From Galdieria partita (Eukaryota > Rhodophyta > Bangiophyceae > Galdieriales > Galdieriaceae): 24,000 nt of DNA. The notes beneath the pieces are model-generated. The model made no database searches, was not told the origin of the DNA, and saw nothing but the letters and a program-made list of their open reading frames with translations. Of this stretch, positions 23,792 through 24,000 are shown in pieces (position 1 is the stretch's first letter; each line of letters opens with the position of its first letter). Both the position numbers and the translations under genes were made by a program. The stretch is from assembly GCA_025991245.1 (NCBI GenBank), contig AP025529.1, forward strand, positions 104,001-128,000, in the 5' to 3' direction.

Positions 23792-24000
23792 ATATTTAAT
23801 CTTAATTCTTAGTCTCACTTATTTAAATTTTTTTATTTTTCTTCCTATATTCATATTATTATCTGACATTTTAGCCAGTGGTATTTTTCCCTTATTTCGT
23901 ACATATTTTGATTATAATTTATTTCATGCGTTTAGTTTAACTTTTTCTTTGATTTGTATTGTTGTACCTTTCAATAGTTTTATAGGTTTATGGATAGCTT
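23784..24000 (+). CDS. cysW: Sulfate ABC transporter permease CysW (5' part)
   Basis: An open frame starts with ATG at 23784, 8 nt inside the end of cysT, and runs off the window for 72 codons. It begins MIKYLILILSLTYLNFFIFL, a membrane segment, then LPIFILLSDILASGIFPLF, and FHAFSLTFSLICIVVPFNSF, matching the first and second spans of CysW-type permeases. CysW pairs with CysT as the second permease half. The call rests on position after cysT and on this N-terminal pattern; the rest lies outside. Confidence 0.85.
   Translation, partial: MIKYLILILSLTYLNFFIFLPIFILLSDILASGIFPLFRTYFDYNLFHAFSLTFSLICIVVPFNSFIGLWIA

Overview
This window is a stretch of plastid DNA from a red alga. The supporting evidence is AT-rich sequence, no introns, very short spacers, and a mixture of genes that only red-lineage plastids carry together: phycobilisome genes (apcF, cpcG, cpcB, cpcA, nblA/ycf18), psbA/psaC/psaK, gltB, accA, trpG, secA, rbcR/ycf30, ycf20, ycf23, rpoZ/ycf61 and an rnz/ycf56-like gene. 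It also keeps chlL and chlN for dark chlorophyll synthesis and a cysT-cysW sulfate permease pair. cysT/cysW are known from cyanidialean plastids, which hints at that group, but I cannot place the species.

Layout. 1-2,227: trpG(+) overlaps ccs1(-) tail to tail, then trnN(GUU)(-) and trnL(UAG)(+) diverge. 2,228-4,424: psbA with a clear promoter and leader hairpin, then apcF and ycf20. 4,425-6,677: cpcG(-) diverges from nblA-ccsA-psaK(+). 6,775-13,678: a long minus-strand block, gltB-psaC-ycf23-accA in transcription order. 13,717-13,876: a perfect 160-bp palindrome. 13,875-18,228: rpoZ, cpcB-cpcA and secA on plus. 18,232-21,898: minus-strand psbY-rpl32-rnz-chlL-chlN and trnT(CGU). 21,899-24,000: rbcR, cysT and the start of cysW on plus.

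The genes serve photosystems I and II, the phycobilisome (core apcF, rod cpcA/B, rod-core linker cpcG, and the degradation adaptor nblA), cytochrome c maturation (ccs1 + ccsA), dark protochlorophyllide reduction (chlL + chlN), nitrogen, amino-acid and lipid metabolism (gltB, trpG, accA), protein export (secA), transcription (rpoZ, rbcR) and sulfate uptake (cysT, cysW).

The most unusual structure is non-coding. Long, nearly loopless inverted repeats sit at most transcription-unit boundaries. Several have 35-80-bp arms, and many run into the ends or starts of neighbouring genes. Most fit a 3'-end or terminator role. The 160-bp palindrome between divergent gltB and rpoZ does not, because no gene ends there, and it reaches the rpoZ start codon. 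The rnz-like protein has also lost the metal-binding motif that defines tRNase Z.
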